Shown in pieces: positions 35,983 through 48,229 of a DNA stretch of 64,000 nucleotides (position 1 is its first letter; each line of letters begins with the position of its first letter). The notes under the pieces are model-generated. The model did not search any database, had not been told where the DNA came from, and saw only the letters and a list, made by a program, of their open reading frames with translations. Both the position numbers and the translations under genes were made by a program. The stretch is taken from contig NC_133182.1 of NCBI RefSeq assembly GCF_049306965.1, positions 47,650,501 through 47,714,500 on the forward strand. The letters run 5' to 3'. Origin of the DNA: Danio rerio. Lineage: Eukaryota > Chordata > Actinopteri > Cypriniformes > Danionidae.

Positions 35983-36848
35983 CCGATAATGAACATTTAT
36001 ATCTGACTCTGAATCAGGTCATATTCTGCATTTTTTGTAAAGTATAATTTAGCAAATTAAATAAATAAATATGTATATATATTTTTGATTTTAGACAACT
36101 AGTAACAAGAAAAAATCATCGAAATAAAAATTATGTCAATATATTCTCACTTTCTTTTACAGAGATTGTTTTTTGAGAAATGTCTTTTAAATCCACACAG
36201 TGCATGTGCAAGTGTAAACAAAACTGACGTTCATTTTTACATTGTTCCATAGAACAAAAACAAGTCTTACAGGTTTCGAACCGCATCATGGTAAGAAATG
36301 ACAGAATTTTTTTCTTTTTTTGTCCTTTTATCTGTACTGAAATGGCTCGTCACGTGCTTTAGAAAGCACATGTTCTAGAAATGATAAACAGTTACTTAAT
36401 CAGAAGCCTAAACATGCTAAATTTTTGCAATTTGAATTATCATATGAAACTTTAAAAAAGCAAAAAAAAAGAAAAGGAATAGACCATGATGCCTACAGTA
36501 CACATATTACGTTATAATAAAGCAACAACAAAAAAACTAATGAAGCTCTTCATATTGTTAAAGGTAACACCTTAATTTAAATCATAATATACGGAATTAA
36601 CAAATCATAAACTAGCACTTCTAGCTTGATAAACAATTGATTAGCTGTTTGTTAGTTAGTAGGATAGAAGTTGGGTTTAAGTTTTGTATAGGATTAGGGA
36701 TTCTGAATAAGATCATTCTGTATAATTACTAATGAATTATGTTTATATCTTTATAATAGGTAATAAGCCAGTAGTTAATATCTTGAATTATGAGCTAAAC
36801 TAAAGTATTACCAAGTCAAACCTAGACTAAGCAGCTGTCAATAACCCA
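35980..36848. other. Intergenic or 3' flank of c19orf12 copy A
   Basis: No gene recognised. No canonical minus-strand AATAAA is obvious close to the stop at 36849, so the 3'UTR end of copy A is not placed. Confidence 0.4.
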
Positions 36849-37726
36849 CTAATTTTGTCCATATTCTATTTTGGCTCCGAGCTCTTTTGTTGCAAAAGAG
36901 ATCAAAGTAGTAAGCACTCGCATCTGTAGAGAGGAGTTACCCATCACTAGTAAAATGAGTTGTGCCATGTCAACCCAATCCAGATTGCCCAGCACGGCCA
37001 TGACCTCAGAGTACAGTTTGTTCTTCTGTTGGGGAGGCATCTCCATGATGATCTGATGTAGAGGATGGAATTTGCCACTAGTCATCCACCATCCAAATGC
37101 ACCTCCCAAAGCACCGCCTTTAAGCATCAAGAAAACAAATAAATTAAGTGTATTAACTTTCAATTGTAATCAAGCTAAAAGACCTTAAAATCCACTGTGT
37201 TGATTGATTTATTTGTACTTTATCTGTATGGTTTAATTATAATTAGAGATGTCAAAGAACACTTTTTTTTGCTGTTTCAGTGTGCAATTTTTATTTATTA
37301 TTATTTTTTATTAAACTTAATTATTGGTAACTTTTTATTGTGATACATCCACAATCACACACTTCCCAACTATCCACTTGTCATAAACCTATTTAAGTTT
37401 CTTTTTTTCTGTTAAATATGAAAAAAGATATTTGCTAACAAAAGCTGGAAACCTGTAACCATTGACTTCTACAGTATTTCTTTTTTACTTACTTTGGAAA
37501 TCAAGGGTAAGCAGTTTCCAGATTTCTTCAAAATATCTCTCCTTAGGTTCAACAGAAAAAAGAAACTCAAAATGGTTTGGAACCACAAGAGAATGAGTAA
37601 ATTTTCATCTTTGGTCAAAGTATCCCTTAAACTTCATGATATAGAGAAGTGGTTAATGAAATTCTGCTCAAGCTGTCAAACTGACTTAAATCAATTGCTT
37701 ACAACAACAACAACAACAACAACAAC

Positions 37727-37780
<54 letters not shown>

Positions 37781-38451
37781 TGTCATTATTTCTTCACCCT
37801 TGACTTGTTACAAACGACAAGTTTTTATTGTTGTTGTTCCTTTAAAAAAATAATAGGATATAGAAAATGTCATAAATAATATTTGCTTTTCCTTCTATAG
37901 ATGTCATAGTTACATGTTTTCAGATATATTTTCTTTGGTGCTCAACATAATAAAAAAAAAAAAAAAACTCAAACTGGCTTTGAAATAAACTGGCTTCAAA
38001 GTGTGTAAATGATGTATTCCCTTCCATTAAATTCCTCTAAAAAGGAATTTTCAGATTTTGATAAACCAAGAGATTTTTAACAAGGACTAAATTGCACAAA
38101 ATAACTGTTCGCCAGAATATCAAAGTACGCAAACAAAGTAGCCTAAATACTGTCAATTTTGATTTCATGACAGTATATCAAAGATATACTTTATTTTAGA
38201 TTGTATTAAAGCACCACCTAGTGGTTACAAAGTGCATTGGGTTAAAGTTTACAGATGACATCAAATCAAGCACACGAGTGTACATACATACCAATAAATA
38301 TACCGGGTGGACCTCCGAGCAGACCACCTACAAAAGCCCCTCCGCCGGCTGCTGCAGCCCCTTTGCTGGAGTTCTGGAGAGCCGCTTTAATCTGTCTGCT
38401 CTCTGAAACCCTACAGCAGAGACCCATCACATCGTCTATTTGACGGTTCAT
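36849..38451 (-). CDS. c19orf12: C19orf12-like membrane protein, paralog A
   Basis: Two coding exons on the minus strand, 38292-38451 and 36849-37117, join in phase to 142 residues; human C19orf12 has isoforms of 141 and 152. C19orf12 is a small membrane protein of mitochondria and ER/mitochondria contacts; human mutations cause MPAN (NBIA4), and roles in lipid and magnesium homeostasis and autophagy have been proposed. Residues about 29-70 form the glycine-rich hydrophobic hairpin: [32 protein letters not shown], then FGWWMTSGKF. The second half, MEMPPQQKNKLYSEVMAVLG to MGNSSLQMRVLTTLISFATK and ELGAKIEYG, matches the helical C-terminal domain. The intron falls after the first base of a Gly codon, as in the two sister copies. 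This copy is the most diverged near the hairpin turn (GIFI, FGWW). An Angel MITE and a trinucleotide repeat lie in its intron. Confidence 0.94.
37350..37632. mobile_element. Angel-type MITE in the intron of c19orf12 copy A
   Basis: TTTCTGTTAAATATGAAAAA, ACCATTGACTTCTACAGTAT, GTTCAACAGAAAAAAGAAAC, TGGTTTGGAACCACAAGAGA and TCAAAGTATCCCTTAAAC are diverged Angel arms. Confidence 0.6.
37701..37779. repeat. (CAA)n-(TAA)n trinucleotide repeat
   Basis: About eight CAA units run into about seventeen AAT/TAA units. Confidence 0.95.
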
Positions 38452-38744
38452 TATGTTGTGCTAAAAAAAACCCACAGCCTACATGGAGAAACATGAATCA
38501 AAGAGCTGTCTATTCTCAATTGCAGAAAGACTGAACACTGTACACAATGCATTTAACATATTGTTATATAAAACAACAACCAGCTGTATGTAGCCTATGA
38601 TGTTGTGAGGAAAAACAAAACTAAACTAAACTAGTTACACATAATAACATATCTACAATAAAGACCTACGACTGTTTTATTTAACGCTGTGCCACGTAAC
38701 AAATTAATTCAGAGCTTTGGTAAAACTTGCAGACTTCAGCCTAC

Positions 38745-38810
38745 CTCTGCTTCTGCTTCGACTTTACTTTCGGATTGAGAAATCAATCTGCGAGTGACGT
38801 CATCATCACG
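38745..38810 (-). other. c19orf12: c19orf12 copy A, probable non-coding exon 1 and promoter
   Basis: A minus-strand donor (GCAGAG then GTAGGC) at 38744 pairs with the acceptor TTTTTTTTAG before 38460, nine bases upstream of the ATG. The exon and its flank are locally GC-richer (GTGACGTCATCATCACGC at 38793-38812 contains a palindromic CRE, TGACGTCA). The start of transcription is approximate. Confidence 0.55.
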
Positions 38811-38829
38811 CTTCCGCGCTCTGCTCCTC

Positions 38830-40690
38830 CGTCTATAGGTGGTGTTATGGTGCTTGTTTGATAATCATTTAATTTATATCAGAGTTTGACCGCAACATAA
38901 TACAACTTTGATTGATAAACTGTCAAACAATTAGCAAGAAAACAGTGCAATACTCTTCTCATTAGATCTACCTGTTTAAAATGTACACCTGTCATGAAAT
39001 TAATCCTGGGTATAGTACAGTGTCCATGCAGCAAAATAAAAAATTAAAAAAATAGAAAATTAAATCTAGCTTTTAAATGGATACTTTCTATGGATGCTAT
39101 ACAATAAGATATTTGTGCAAATAATTTTTTACACAACAAATTAGTCATAATCAAGCCAAACAATCAACAGCTGAAATGTATATTGTTTTGATCAATTTTG
39201 CTTCTAAGTCATTTTAATATAAATAAAATAATGTGTACATATTTATTTAGACTTTGGAAAATCTAATTTCAATGTCTAAGTCGCTTTGGGGGAAAAAACA
39301 AATGTCTTGTATACAAATAAATGTAATGCAAATTTAAATGTGGCTGTTTTGCATAAAGGTGTAGACGGTTCTTTTTGTAACACTAGAGCATGAAGAATGA
39401 TTGATTATTTTTTTCCCACTGAGATGACTAGTTTAAAATTCCAGGAAATAACTATTTTCCTGTTTACTAAGTGTATGAGGATAATGATAGTGTAAAGAAG
39501 AGCCCGAAATATATTGGGGGAAAATGAGAAGATGAAAAAGGGAAGAGATAACCTTATAGAAAAAGCTTTTAAATATTTTGCAGGCTAAGGAATTATATAT
39601 CCTTTTTCACTTCCATCCAAAGCAAAACCCAAAACAAGCCCCTCTTAACATAGTCATCACACAAAATACAGTAGGAAATGGTAGACATTCTGAAAAGAGT
39701 CAACTATATGCTGATTTATTTAGCAAACCCTCATCCAGTTTTAGTTCATTTACCAAAGAATAGCCTAGGTGGATGTGTAATTTCTAGGTCTGAAATTTTG
39801 TCAGCAGCCTGGCCCTGTCTTCACAGTCATATCCAGTACAACATTTGTTACTTCATGCAAACATCTTCTTGTTTAATGAACGTATAAAAGCATCATGTCC
39901 TGTAATCATTTAGTAAGTTTTACTTGGAGACATTTCTATTGCTTTGACTGATTTTAAATTTTTGGTCGCTGCTCTAAATGGTCAACTTTCACTTTACCCA
40001 CTGAGGTGTCAAAGTAAATACAATAAGAAAAAAAAAAAAAAAAACATCTTGGAACAGCCAAGCCATAAAAGACAATCACATTTATAGGCTGATGCAGTCA
40101 GTGAGATAATCTTAAAAATGCAGTATTTTTATTCAGTGGGGATGCATTAACCTGATTAGAAGTGAGAGTAAACATTTCTGTTTCAAAGAAATAGTGTTCA
40201 GTTTAATCTTTCTTTACATTATTGAATCTTGGGGGAAACTAAATGAAAATCTGATCTATTAATTGATCAGCAGCAAACCTGTAAATTAAATGAGTTCTGA
40301 AATATCACGTGGCATAGAAGACTGGAGTACTGATGCTGAAGTCCAGTGTCTGGGAGCTGACTTGCACATGCATGCTCAGACATGAAGTCTCAGACATAGA
40401 CACATGCACTTCAACAAAGCAAAAATAAGCTCTTATAACAAGAATAAAAAATACATTTTAAAATGGTTCACTTCTGTTTGGATGTCATGTCAGAACTTCT
40501 TAAAATAACCAATAAACACATGCAACAGATGCACGATGATACATAGCTAAATAGAGCATTTTTAAATCAATATTTGTTTATAATTACTTTACTGCCAGTT
40601 TTCTGAAGTGTTTCTTTTATCATTACTTTAAGTTGCCAAATGAATAAATGTCCTAAATGTCTTAGAAAGCTGACCTGTAACATTAACTCT
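38830..40690. other. Spacer between c19orf12 copies A and B
   Basis: AT-rich with a poly(A) run near 40029. No repeat or gene recognised. Confidence 0.4.
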
Positions 40691-40695
40691 AGTGG

Positions 40696-41246
40696 TCAAT
40701 CCTCAAACTTGACCTCAGCTTTAAGCTGGTTTTTAGTATAACTGAGTATAGCACCCAGCACTTGCTCTTGTAGAGAAGAATTCCCATGAACCTGAGCCAT
40801 CAGCTGAGGAACGTCAGTCCATTTGAGTGAACCCACTATGGCCATGACATCGGAGTACAGTTTGTCCTGCTGTGAAGGAGTCAGTTCCATGAGGATTTCA
40901 GGAAGAGGTCTGAACTGGCCACTGGTCATCCATGCTCCCAGCGCACCTCCCACTGCAGCACCTTCGATAAATCAATATGGTATCAAATGACATGATAATG
41001 ACATGCAATGATGATACAGCACCATCATGTGGTCAAACAGAGAGTTTGCGGCTTTGCGCATGCAAAATAAACATCTGAAAACGCACCGAGTGCAATGCCA
41101 GCTGGACCTCCAATCAGTCCTCCGACAAAAGCACCTCCACCGGCAACTGCTGCTCCTTTCGCCGAGCCTTTAAATGCGGCTTGTATCTTCTTATCGGCGG
41201 AGATTTCACAGCAAAACTTTATAATATCATCTTTTCGATTCGCCAT
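40696..41246 (-). CDS. c19orf12: C19orf12-like membrane protein, paralog B
   Basis: Coding exons 41087-41246 and 40696-40961 give 141 residues. The N-terminus MANRKDDIIKFCCEISADKK aligns without gaps to copies A and C. The hydrophobic hairpin reads [30 protein letters not shown] and ALGAWMTSGQFRPLPEIL, closest to human (GAWMTSGQF). The C-terminal half has LYSDVMAIVGSLKWTDVPQL, HGNSSLQEQVLGAIL and LKAEVKFED. The intron is only 125 bp, the shortest of the three. Same family function as copy A; nothing in the sequence says how the copies differ in role. Confidence 0.95.
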
Positions 41247-41481
41247 TTGAGGTGTTATTGCCTAAACCGGGCGATAAACAACGATAAATGAGTTCAAACT
41301 CAAAAATATAAGCGGTATTAACGCTGTAAGTAGGTAGCTAATATAAAAAAAATCATTTTAACCATTTCGTAGCTCTTGATTTTTCATGTCAATTTACTAC
41401 AAACTGTAACTTTAAAAGTCACTTGCCAATAGCCTTACTTTTTTAGACTAATAGACGTTTTAGAAGGTTTAAAGTTCTTAC

Positions 41482-41600
41482 CTGAGGTAGCCTACTAATG
41501 CAGAGTTGGATCACGTTCAAATTACTTTCGGTCTTACCCTCATGGCTCTTATGACATGGACTTCCGCACTTTGCAGCTTGTGCGAGCCATTGTTCTTAGC
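41482..41600 (-). other. c19orf12: c19orf12 copy B, probable non-coding exon 1
   Basis: A strong minus-strand donor (CTCAG then GTAAGA) at 41481 and an acceptor (CCGGTTTAG) just past 41261 frame a 5'UTR intron of about 220 bp. The outer boundary is a guess. Confidence 0.55.
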
Positions 41601-41998
41601 AGTCATTTGAATGTTGACTTCAGTCACTCTGATTTTAATCAGGTAGAACTGTAGTTTACCCATGCAGCAGGAAATTCACCTGACATGACAATAAACTAGA
41701 AGAAAGAACATTTCACTAATTCTTTCATAAAATTAATACGTTAAAAGAAGTTCACTCAAGTTTAACATACACCTTAATCCATCACAGAAATTGAATTTTT
41801 ATTATGTATAGAATTGATCCACAGAAATAACTTTATTAGAGTACTTCCATTGTGCACAAGAAAGTAATGTGCTTCACACCATACACATGTTATTGCTTTT
41901 TGTTTTAATAATAAAGAAGAGAAGTTGCAGAAAAACAGGAACAGTGGCAGATCTGTCTGTCGTAATTAAAAAGGAAACACTGCTGCTTGCTTTAACTC

Positions 41999-42004
41999 TT
42001 TATT
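41999..42004 (-). terminator. c19orf12: Poly(A) signal two bases after the stop of c19orf12 copy C
   Basis: Reading the minus strand, TGA (42009-42007) is followed by CC and AATAAA. If used, the 3'UTR would be only about 20-30 bases. Confidence 0.55.
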
Positions 42005-42006
42005 GG

Positions 42007-42994
42007 TCACTTTCCATACTGCAATTCAGCATTGAGCTCTTTCGTGGCAAAAGTGTGTATAGCAGCAAGAACTTGCTCCTGCAGAGTGACGCTTCCCATA
42101 ACCAGAGCAATGAGACTAGCCACATCTGTCCAGTTCAGAGAGCTCAGAGCAGCCATGATATCAGAGTACAGGACCTCCTTGTATTTAGGGGGAAGCTCCT
42201 CAATTATCTCAGGAAAAGGTTTGAATTGGCCACTGGTTATCCAAGTTCCCAGGAGACCTCCCAAAGTACCACCTAGAATAATATGACATATAAGTATATC
42301 TGAAGGTCTGTAACATTAATAAACTCAGTGTTTAACATTCAAACACTACATCAAGGCAAACATTTATGAATTCATGATTTCAAATAATGATAAGTACCCA
42401 AAAAGGTAATAAGTATAAATTAAAGGGTTTTTTATTGGTATTGATGGTATTGTCTAAAAATTAGGTACTTTACATGAATAATTATTTTAGATTTATAAAA
42501 ATTGTCCTTTGAAGATCTTTTCCTAAAAAGGTTGTTTGGGGAGCTAAAAAGTTTCTTCTTTGGCATCACAGTAAAAAAAGTTATTTTATGTCTTCCTAGC
42601 ACCTTTATCTTTCAGAGTGTAATAGCCCAATTTGAAATCAAAACTTCTTTGTGCATTGACAAAAGTCTAGACTAAAGCCCTGAATAACCACTGACCCTAG
42701 AACCTTAAAAATAAGGTTGTGAAACACAGCGCTCAGCTATTAAATATGGTATTATAACACTCTCCTGTGATGAAATACTGTAGATGAAAGTTCATGTATT
42801 GCACTAAAAGAGGCTTGATTGATCCTACCAACAGCTATTCCGGCTGGGCCTCCGACCATTCCCCCTACAAAAGCACCTCCACCCGCTGCTGCTGCTCCCT
42901 TTCCAGAGCTCTTCACTGCTGCTTTGATCTTCCTGCTGGCTGAGACCTCACAGCAAAGCTGCATCACATCATCCACTCGACTGCTCATTGTCAT
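42007..42994 (-). CDS. c19orf12: C19orf12-like membrane protein, paralog C
   Basis: Coding exons 42829-42994 and 42007-42272 give 143 residues from the first ATG ([10 protein letters not shown]) or 141 from the second at 42988, which aligns exactly with the starts of copies A and B. The first exon then has the same 160-nt coding length in all three. Features: [20 protein letters not shown], glycine hairpin [26 protein letters not shown], then [21 protein letters not shown]-terminal part: [39 protein letters not shown] and AELQYGK, ending close to human AEIQY. The conserved KAAVKxSGKGA motif is identical in type to human. It is transcribed first in the row C, B, A. Confidence 0.95.
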
Positions 42995-43342
42995 GTCAGA
43001 AGAGACCCTAGAAATAAACAATAATAGATCATTTGACCTTTTACACAAGAATGAGAAGAATAGAAACTTCCATTCATATGCAAATGTAAACCAAACCTAT
43101 TTTGATCAAGTTTCTTTTTGAGCATCAGGAACCATTGTAACTAGCATACTGTTGAAAGCATATTTATTTTTTGCGTAACACTCTCAGAAATAAAGATATG
43201 AGAGCATTCACTGAAGCAGTACCTTTGCAAAAAATATAACATTTAATCTAAAGTGTCCATATTTGTACCTCAATGGTACATATAGTCTGTAGAACGTATA
43301 AAAGTGTACATCTTGAAATCTTTATAAAGTTACTTATATATA

Positions 43343-43795
43343 CAGTGCTCATCATATAAGTACCCCCCTCACAAATCTATCTTTTAAATTCACATTTTAA
43401 TAGGAAGCTATTCAATATTATATTTGTGCATATATTGTACATTAGATTAGTCAGTACGGAAGCCAAATCTGGAACTTATCTAACAAATTAACTTACCATA
43501 ATGGTCCAAAAACTAGTACACCCAAATGTTATAGAAAAATATTAAATACAAATTTAAACAGAGAAAAATCAAGAGAAATTAAATTTTTGCAATATTTTGC
43601 TTGAGTTTATTTGTATTATCTTTCAATTTCTAAAAATGTTTGGTGACTAAAATATTATTAATATTAATAAAATATATCTGTTTAATAAATCTGTTTTGTT
43701 TAAATGCACCAAAATACACTGCCTATATTCACAGAGAAATGGAGAAAAATATATATATATTTTAAATGGGGTTTACTCAAATATGCTCCGCACTG
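43343..43795. mobile_element. TA-flanked MITE, second copy of family 1, between exons 1 and 2 of c19orf12 copy C
   Basis: CAGTGCTCATCATATAAGTA ... CTCAAATATGCTCCGCACTG with TA on both sides. It is the same family as 20258-20721 in opposite orientation (shared AATAGGAAGCT..ATATTGTACATTAG words). Confidence 0.8.
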
Positions 43796-44050
43796 TATAC
43801 TTTTAGGTACAGATATGTACCTTTTGAATATATAACTCCCAGAGACAGCTCTCATAACTGTATTTATGAGTTGATTTAGGTTTCTGTGCACTTAGTAATA
43901 TTATTTATTTATATTTCATTAAATTCTGCTAGCAAATATGAAAAGTTTATGAACAAAATTTGTACACTTATTTGGAGCATAGCCGACATCAATAATGATA
44001 TACAAATTTAATAAGCGCTAAAACTTTAGAACTTGTTTTTAAAGCACTTA

Positions 44051-44165
44051 CCTTTTCTTTTTTAGAGAGGAGCTCCCTTATGCCTGTTTTATTCACGCTG
44101 GTTAAAGTCAGTGTGGGATTGCTCAAGTACTCCACACTTTCACTGTCTTCTCATCTGATCTGGTG
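44051..44165 (-). other. c19orf12: c19orf12 copy C, probable non-coding exon 1
   Basis: A minus-strand donor (GAAAAG then GTAAGTGC) at 44050 pairs with the acceptor TTTATTTCTAG upstream of 43007. The intron of about 1 kb holds the MITE at 43343-43795. Confidence 0.55.
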
Positions 44166-44199
44166 TAATCTGTCTTGTGGAACCTCTCGATTTAAAGGG

Positions 44200-45785
44200 G
44201 CCATGAGCTGAAAATTTGAATTCCCTTTGAGCTTTTGACATCACTATACCACCAATTTGTAGACATTAAGAAATTAATTTAAAAAATAAGAGACAAAACA
44301 AAAGATTACCCATAAAAAATACTATAGTATTTTAAAATATATAATACTTTTTGTGTTTTACAGACAATTACTTGAATTAATCTGTTTTGGTAAATAGTTA
44401 CTGTGGTAATACAACAGCTACTAATAAGTTACCAAATACATTAAGGTCTCTATATAATACTATACACCACACTGTTGTAAATCCTAAAGTATACTAGAGT
44501 ATATAAAGTATATTCATTACAGTTTTTTTAGTTCACTAGTTATTGCTGTATGGGGTATAGCATTCATAACAATGCTGTAAATACACTTATGGTTAAAAAC
44601 TATTTAAGTTACTAATGTTTTGTTTTTATTGTTGTACAGTGCAGAGTTGTTGTGTTTTGTTAAACATTACTACACTGAAAGAAAGTATGTATATTTATAT
44701 AGCACATCTCTATTCCCATTACACACCAGCTGTAGGTGGAGAGACAATGATGGAGCCATTGATAGAGCCAATTCAGTGGATGTGGATGAATGGGAGGCCA
44801 TGCAATACTGATAGAGGGATTTGGCCAGGATACTCTTTAGTCCCCCAGGATGTTTTAAAATAGTTTAAATGGCAACTTTGTTGGGACCTCAGTGTAAAAT
44901 TTAATCTAAAAGACTCAATGCTCAATGCTGGAAAGTTTGAATGTCTCAATCCAGACAGAAAGACTGATTATATTTGATTTTATTGTCTTCAATCAAGTGG
45001 AGTCACACAGTAGTCTAGTGTAGACATATTATAACATGAGGAATAATATAATAGAAATAATAGTCATAAATATAGAGGATTAGTAAAATGCTGTTCATTT
45101 GTTTGTTTTGATTTCCAGCATTTTAGTTTTTAATGGAGATACAGTCTAACAATAGTAAAAAAAGTCAAAAAATAATAATAAGAAGAAAAGAGAATGCAGT
45201 GTCTGTTATGAAATCCAGTGCTATGTGTAATAACCATGATGAGTAACCATGTTTTTAAAGTAAACGTGCCATCATTACTTTTTCTATTATCATTTAACAT
45301 TTACATGATTATTTATACTTTAACCAAAATAAACTGGTTGTTTTCAAGGTAATCAAGGCAGTATCCACATACATACAAACTCAAAACTGCAACTCAGTCA
45401 GCGCTTCTTTCCATGTCTTGAATGCAGCATGATTTTTAAAATCTCTCTAAATCCTTCAAACCTCAGCAAACATAGTAAAGGTGGAAATAAACAGTTCATT
45501 ATGACCCTTTTATTTGTTTTATGTATGACAGGCGTCACACAATATAATAAATTATCCTACAAATCCTGCTAGTTCCAAACTTTAGACACTCAAATGAGAT
45601 GAATAGATGAAATCCATTTTAATCTGTTTAGTCATGCTGAGATGTTTCTTATAAGGTGGGTTTTCTGACATTTTGAGATCATCAAACAAAATAAAGAAGT
45701 CTTTTGATCAGAGACTGCACCACACAGTGTAGCCCCTAGAGTGCAACATTACGTCTGTGATCCCACCACAATCACCCAGACCAGG
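44200..45785. other. Intergenic sequence, mostly unassigned
   Basis: AT-rich. Around 44690-44870 there is a repeat-like block (TCCCATTACACACCAGCTGT, GAGGGATTTGGCCAGGATAC) typical of dispersed fish repeats. No gene was recognised. Confidence 0.4.
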
Positions 45786-45862
45786 GTGTGTTGAGGCAAA
45801 TTGGAGCTAAACCATGCAGGGACACCGGCCCTCCAGGACCATGATTGGTAACCCCTGAATTA
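45786..45862 (-). mobile_element. hAT-type MITE fragment
   Basis: TGTTGAGGCAAATTGGAGCT, GGGACACCGGCCCTCCAGGA and ATTGGTAACCCCTGAAT are the right half of the 'CAGGGGTGTCC' family. Confidence 0.7.
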
Positions 45863-45934
45863 GAGGAACTGTAGGAGAACCAACAGTTTTAACCTAAAAA
45901 TGATCAGCCTGAAATTCCAAACAATATTCAATTG

Positions 45935-46280
45935 AATTCAATTCACCTTTATTTGTATAGCGCTTTTACAATGTAGATTGTGTCAGAGCAGCTTCACATA
46001 GAAGATCATAGTAAATTGAAACAGTGTAGTTCCGTTTTCAGAGTTTAAGTTCAGTTCAGTTTAGCTCAGTTCAGTGTGGTTAAATAATCACTACTGCAAC
46101 TCCAAACACTGAAGAGCAAATCCATCGATGCGCAGCTCTACAGATCCCAAACTCTACAAGCCAGTGGCAACAGCGGCGAGGATAAAAACTTCATCAACTA
46201 GCGAAAGTCAGGAATTAAAAAAACTCAGCAAAGACTCATATGTCCCTGAAGCGTCACAGGAATCATGACCACCACAGCAG
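45935..46280 (+). repeat. Dispersed repeat (TTTATTTGTATAGCGCTTTT family), copy 1
   Basis: Starts CAATTCACCTTTATTTGTAT then AGCGCTTTTACAATG, with GCAGCTTCACATAGAAGATC and a run of TTCAGTT words. A second copy is at 51070-51300. Widespread in teleosts; the class is not assigned here. Confidence 0.75.
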
Positions 46281-46389
46281 CTGCACAGGATACAATATCT
46301 TTCAAGGCATTGCATACAAAAGTCAGACAGCCACTATAGGGTATTCAAAGCTGACCCCAGACCTGTAATACTGATTCACAAATGAATAG

Positions 46390-47084
<695 letters not shown>

Positions 47085-47412
47085 GGGCCACATGGTGGCT
47101 CAGGGGTTAGCACTGTCACCTCACAGCAAGAAGGTCGGCTGGTTAGAGTAACGGCTGAGTCAGTTTGCATTTCTGTGTGGGGTTTGCATGTTCTCCCTCC
47201 TCCAGGTGCAGGTATAGGTGAATTGAATAAACTAAATTAGCCGCAGTGTATGTGTGTGCATGTGAGTGTGTATGTGTGTTTCCCAGTACTGGGTTGCAGC
47301 TGGAAGGGCATCCGCTGCGTAAAACATATGCCCGATAAGTTGGCGGTTTATTCCTCTGTGGTGACCCCTGATGAATAAAGGGACTAAGTCGAAGGAAAAT
47401 GAATGAATGAAT
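47085..47412 (+). mobile_element. DANA SINE, near full length with an internal deletion
   Basis: GGGCCACATGGTGGCTCAGG, GTCACCTCACAGCAAGAAGG, GGGGTTTGCATGTTCTCCCT, CAGTACTGGGTTGCAGCTGG, GGGCATCCGCTGCGTAAAAC and a GAATGAATGAA tail. The GGGTTTCCTCCGGGTGCTCC portion is deleted. Confidence 0.92.
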
Positions 47413-47691
47413 TATATACGCACTAGCTTCACAAAATCATTGTTTTCAGCTGTAACAGCCTGCCCTGGTGGTTTGATGAGTTGAAAAAACAGTGATCTGA
47501 CACCAAATTACAAATAAGTTTGAGTGCCAAAGCAAGCTTTAAATTTATTTTTGAAATAAAATAATGAAACATCACACTCTCTTAGTTCTGTTGAGTTTTA
47601 TCCAGTGCAAATGTAGTTTTTTGCAGAGCCGTTTTACTAATTCACCATAATCAATGATAGAGAGGTAATAAGCCAGTAGTAAGAATTGATA

Positions 47692-47957
47692 CTTAAAGGG
47701 ATAGTTCATTAAAAATGTACTCATCCTCAAGTAGTTCAAAACTTTTATGAGTTTTTTTCTGTTAAACTCTAAATAAGATAGTTTGAAGAATGTTGAAAAA
47801 CTTGTAACATTGATTTCTGTGTTTTCCAAACTGTGGATGTTAACAAGTATTCCAACAGGCGTTTGAAAAAATCTTATTTAGTGTAAATGATGTCAGAATG
47901 ATGTAAATGATTTAGTATGACTGAATTGACATTTTTGGGTTGAACTATCAATTTAAA
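47692..47957. mobile_element. Angel-type foldback MITE
   Basis: CTTAAAGGGATAGTTCATTA on the left, TTTTTGGGTTGAACTATCAA on the right, and a CATTGATTTCTGTGTTTTCC centre. Confidence 0.75.
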
Positions 47958-48229
47958 CTTAAGTGTCACTCTGGTTTTTAATAGTTATTCGCTTGTGCAT
48001 GTAAATGCACTCATTGACCTGCGCTCACTACTGGTTTTACTGTGCAGTCAGTTTGACAAGTGAACATGTAAACAGTAAAAGTCTCACAGCTTGCGTCTGG
48101 CAGCTATGAATAGATCATGTTTTTCTTTAGTATTGCATAAAATATCTGTGAACACATGTGAGAGCTTCAGTAGGCTATGTAAAGTTATATCTGCAAACAA
48201 AAACATCCGCATGTAGGCCTACATATGTT

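Noticed and set aside
41869-42276. 135-codon plus-strand frame
   Set aside because: It is antisense to coding exon 2 of c19orf12 copy C, whose minus-strand reading clearly matches the family.
42829-43048. Longer N-terminus for c19orf12 copy C starting [10 protein letters not shown]
   Set aside because: The extra part lies upstream of a good acceptor (TTTATTTCTAG) and does not align with the sister copies.
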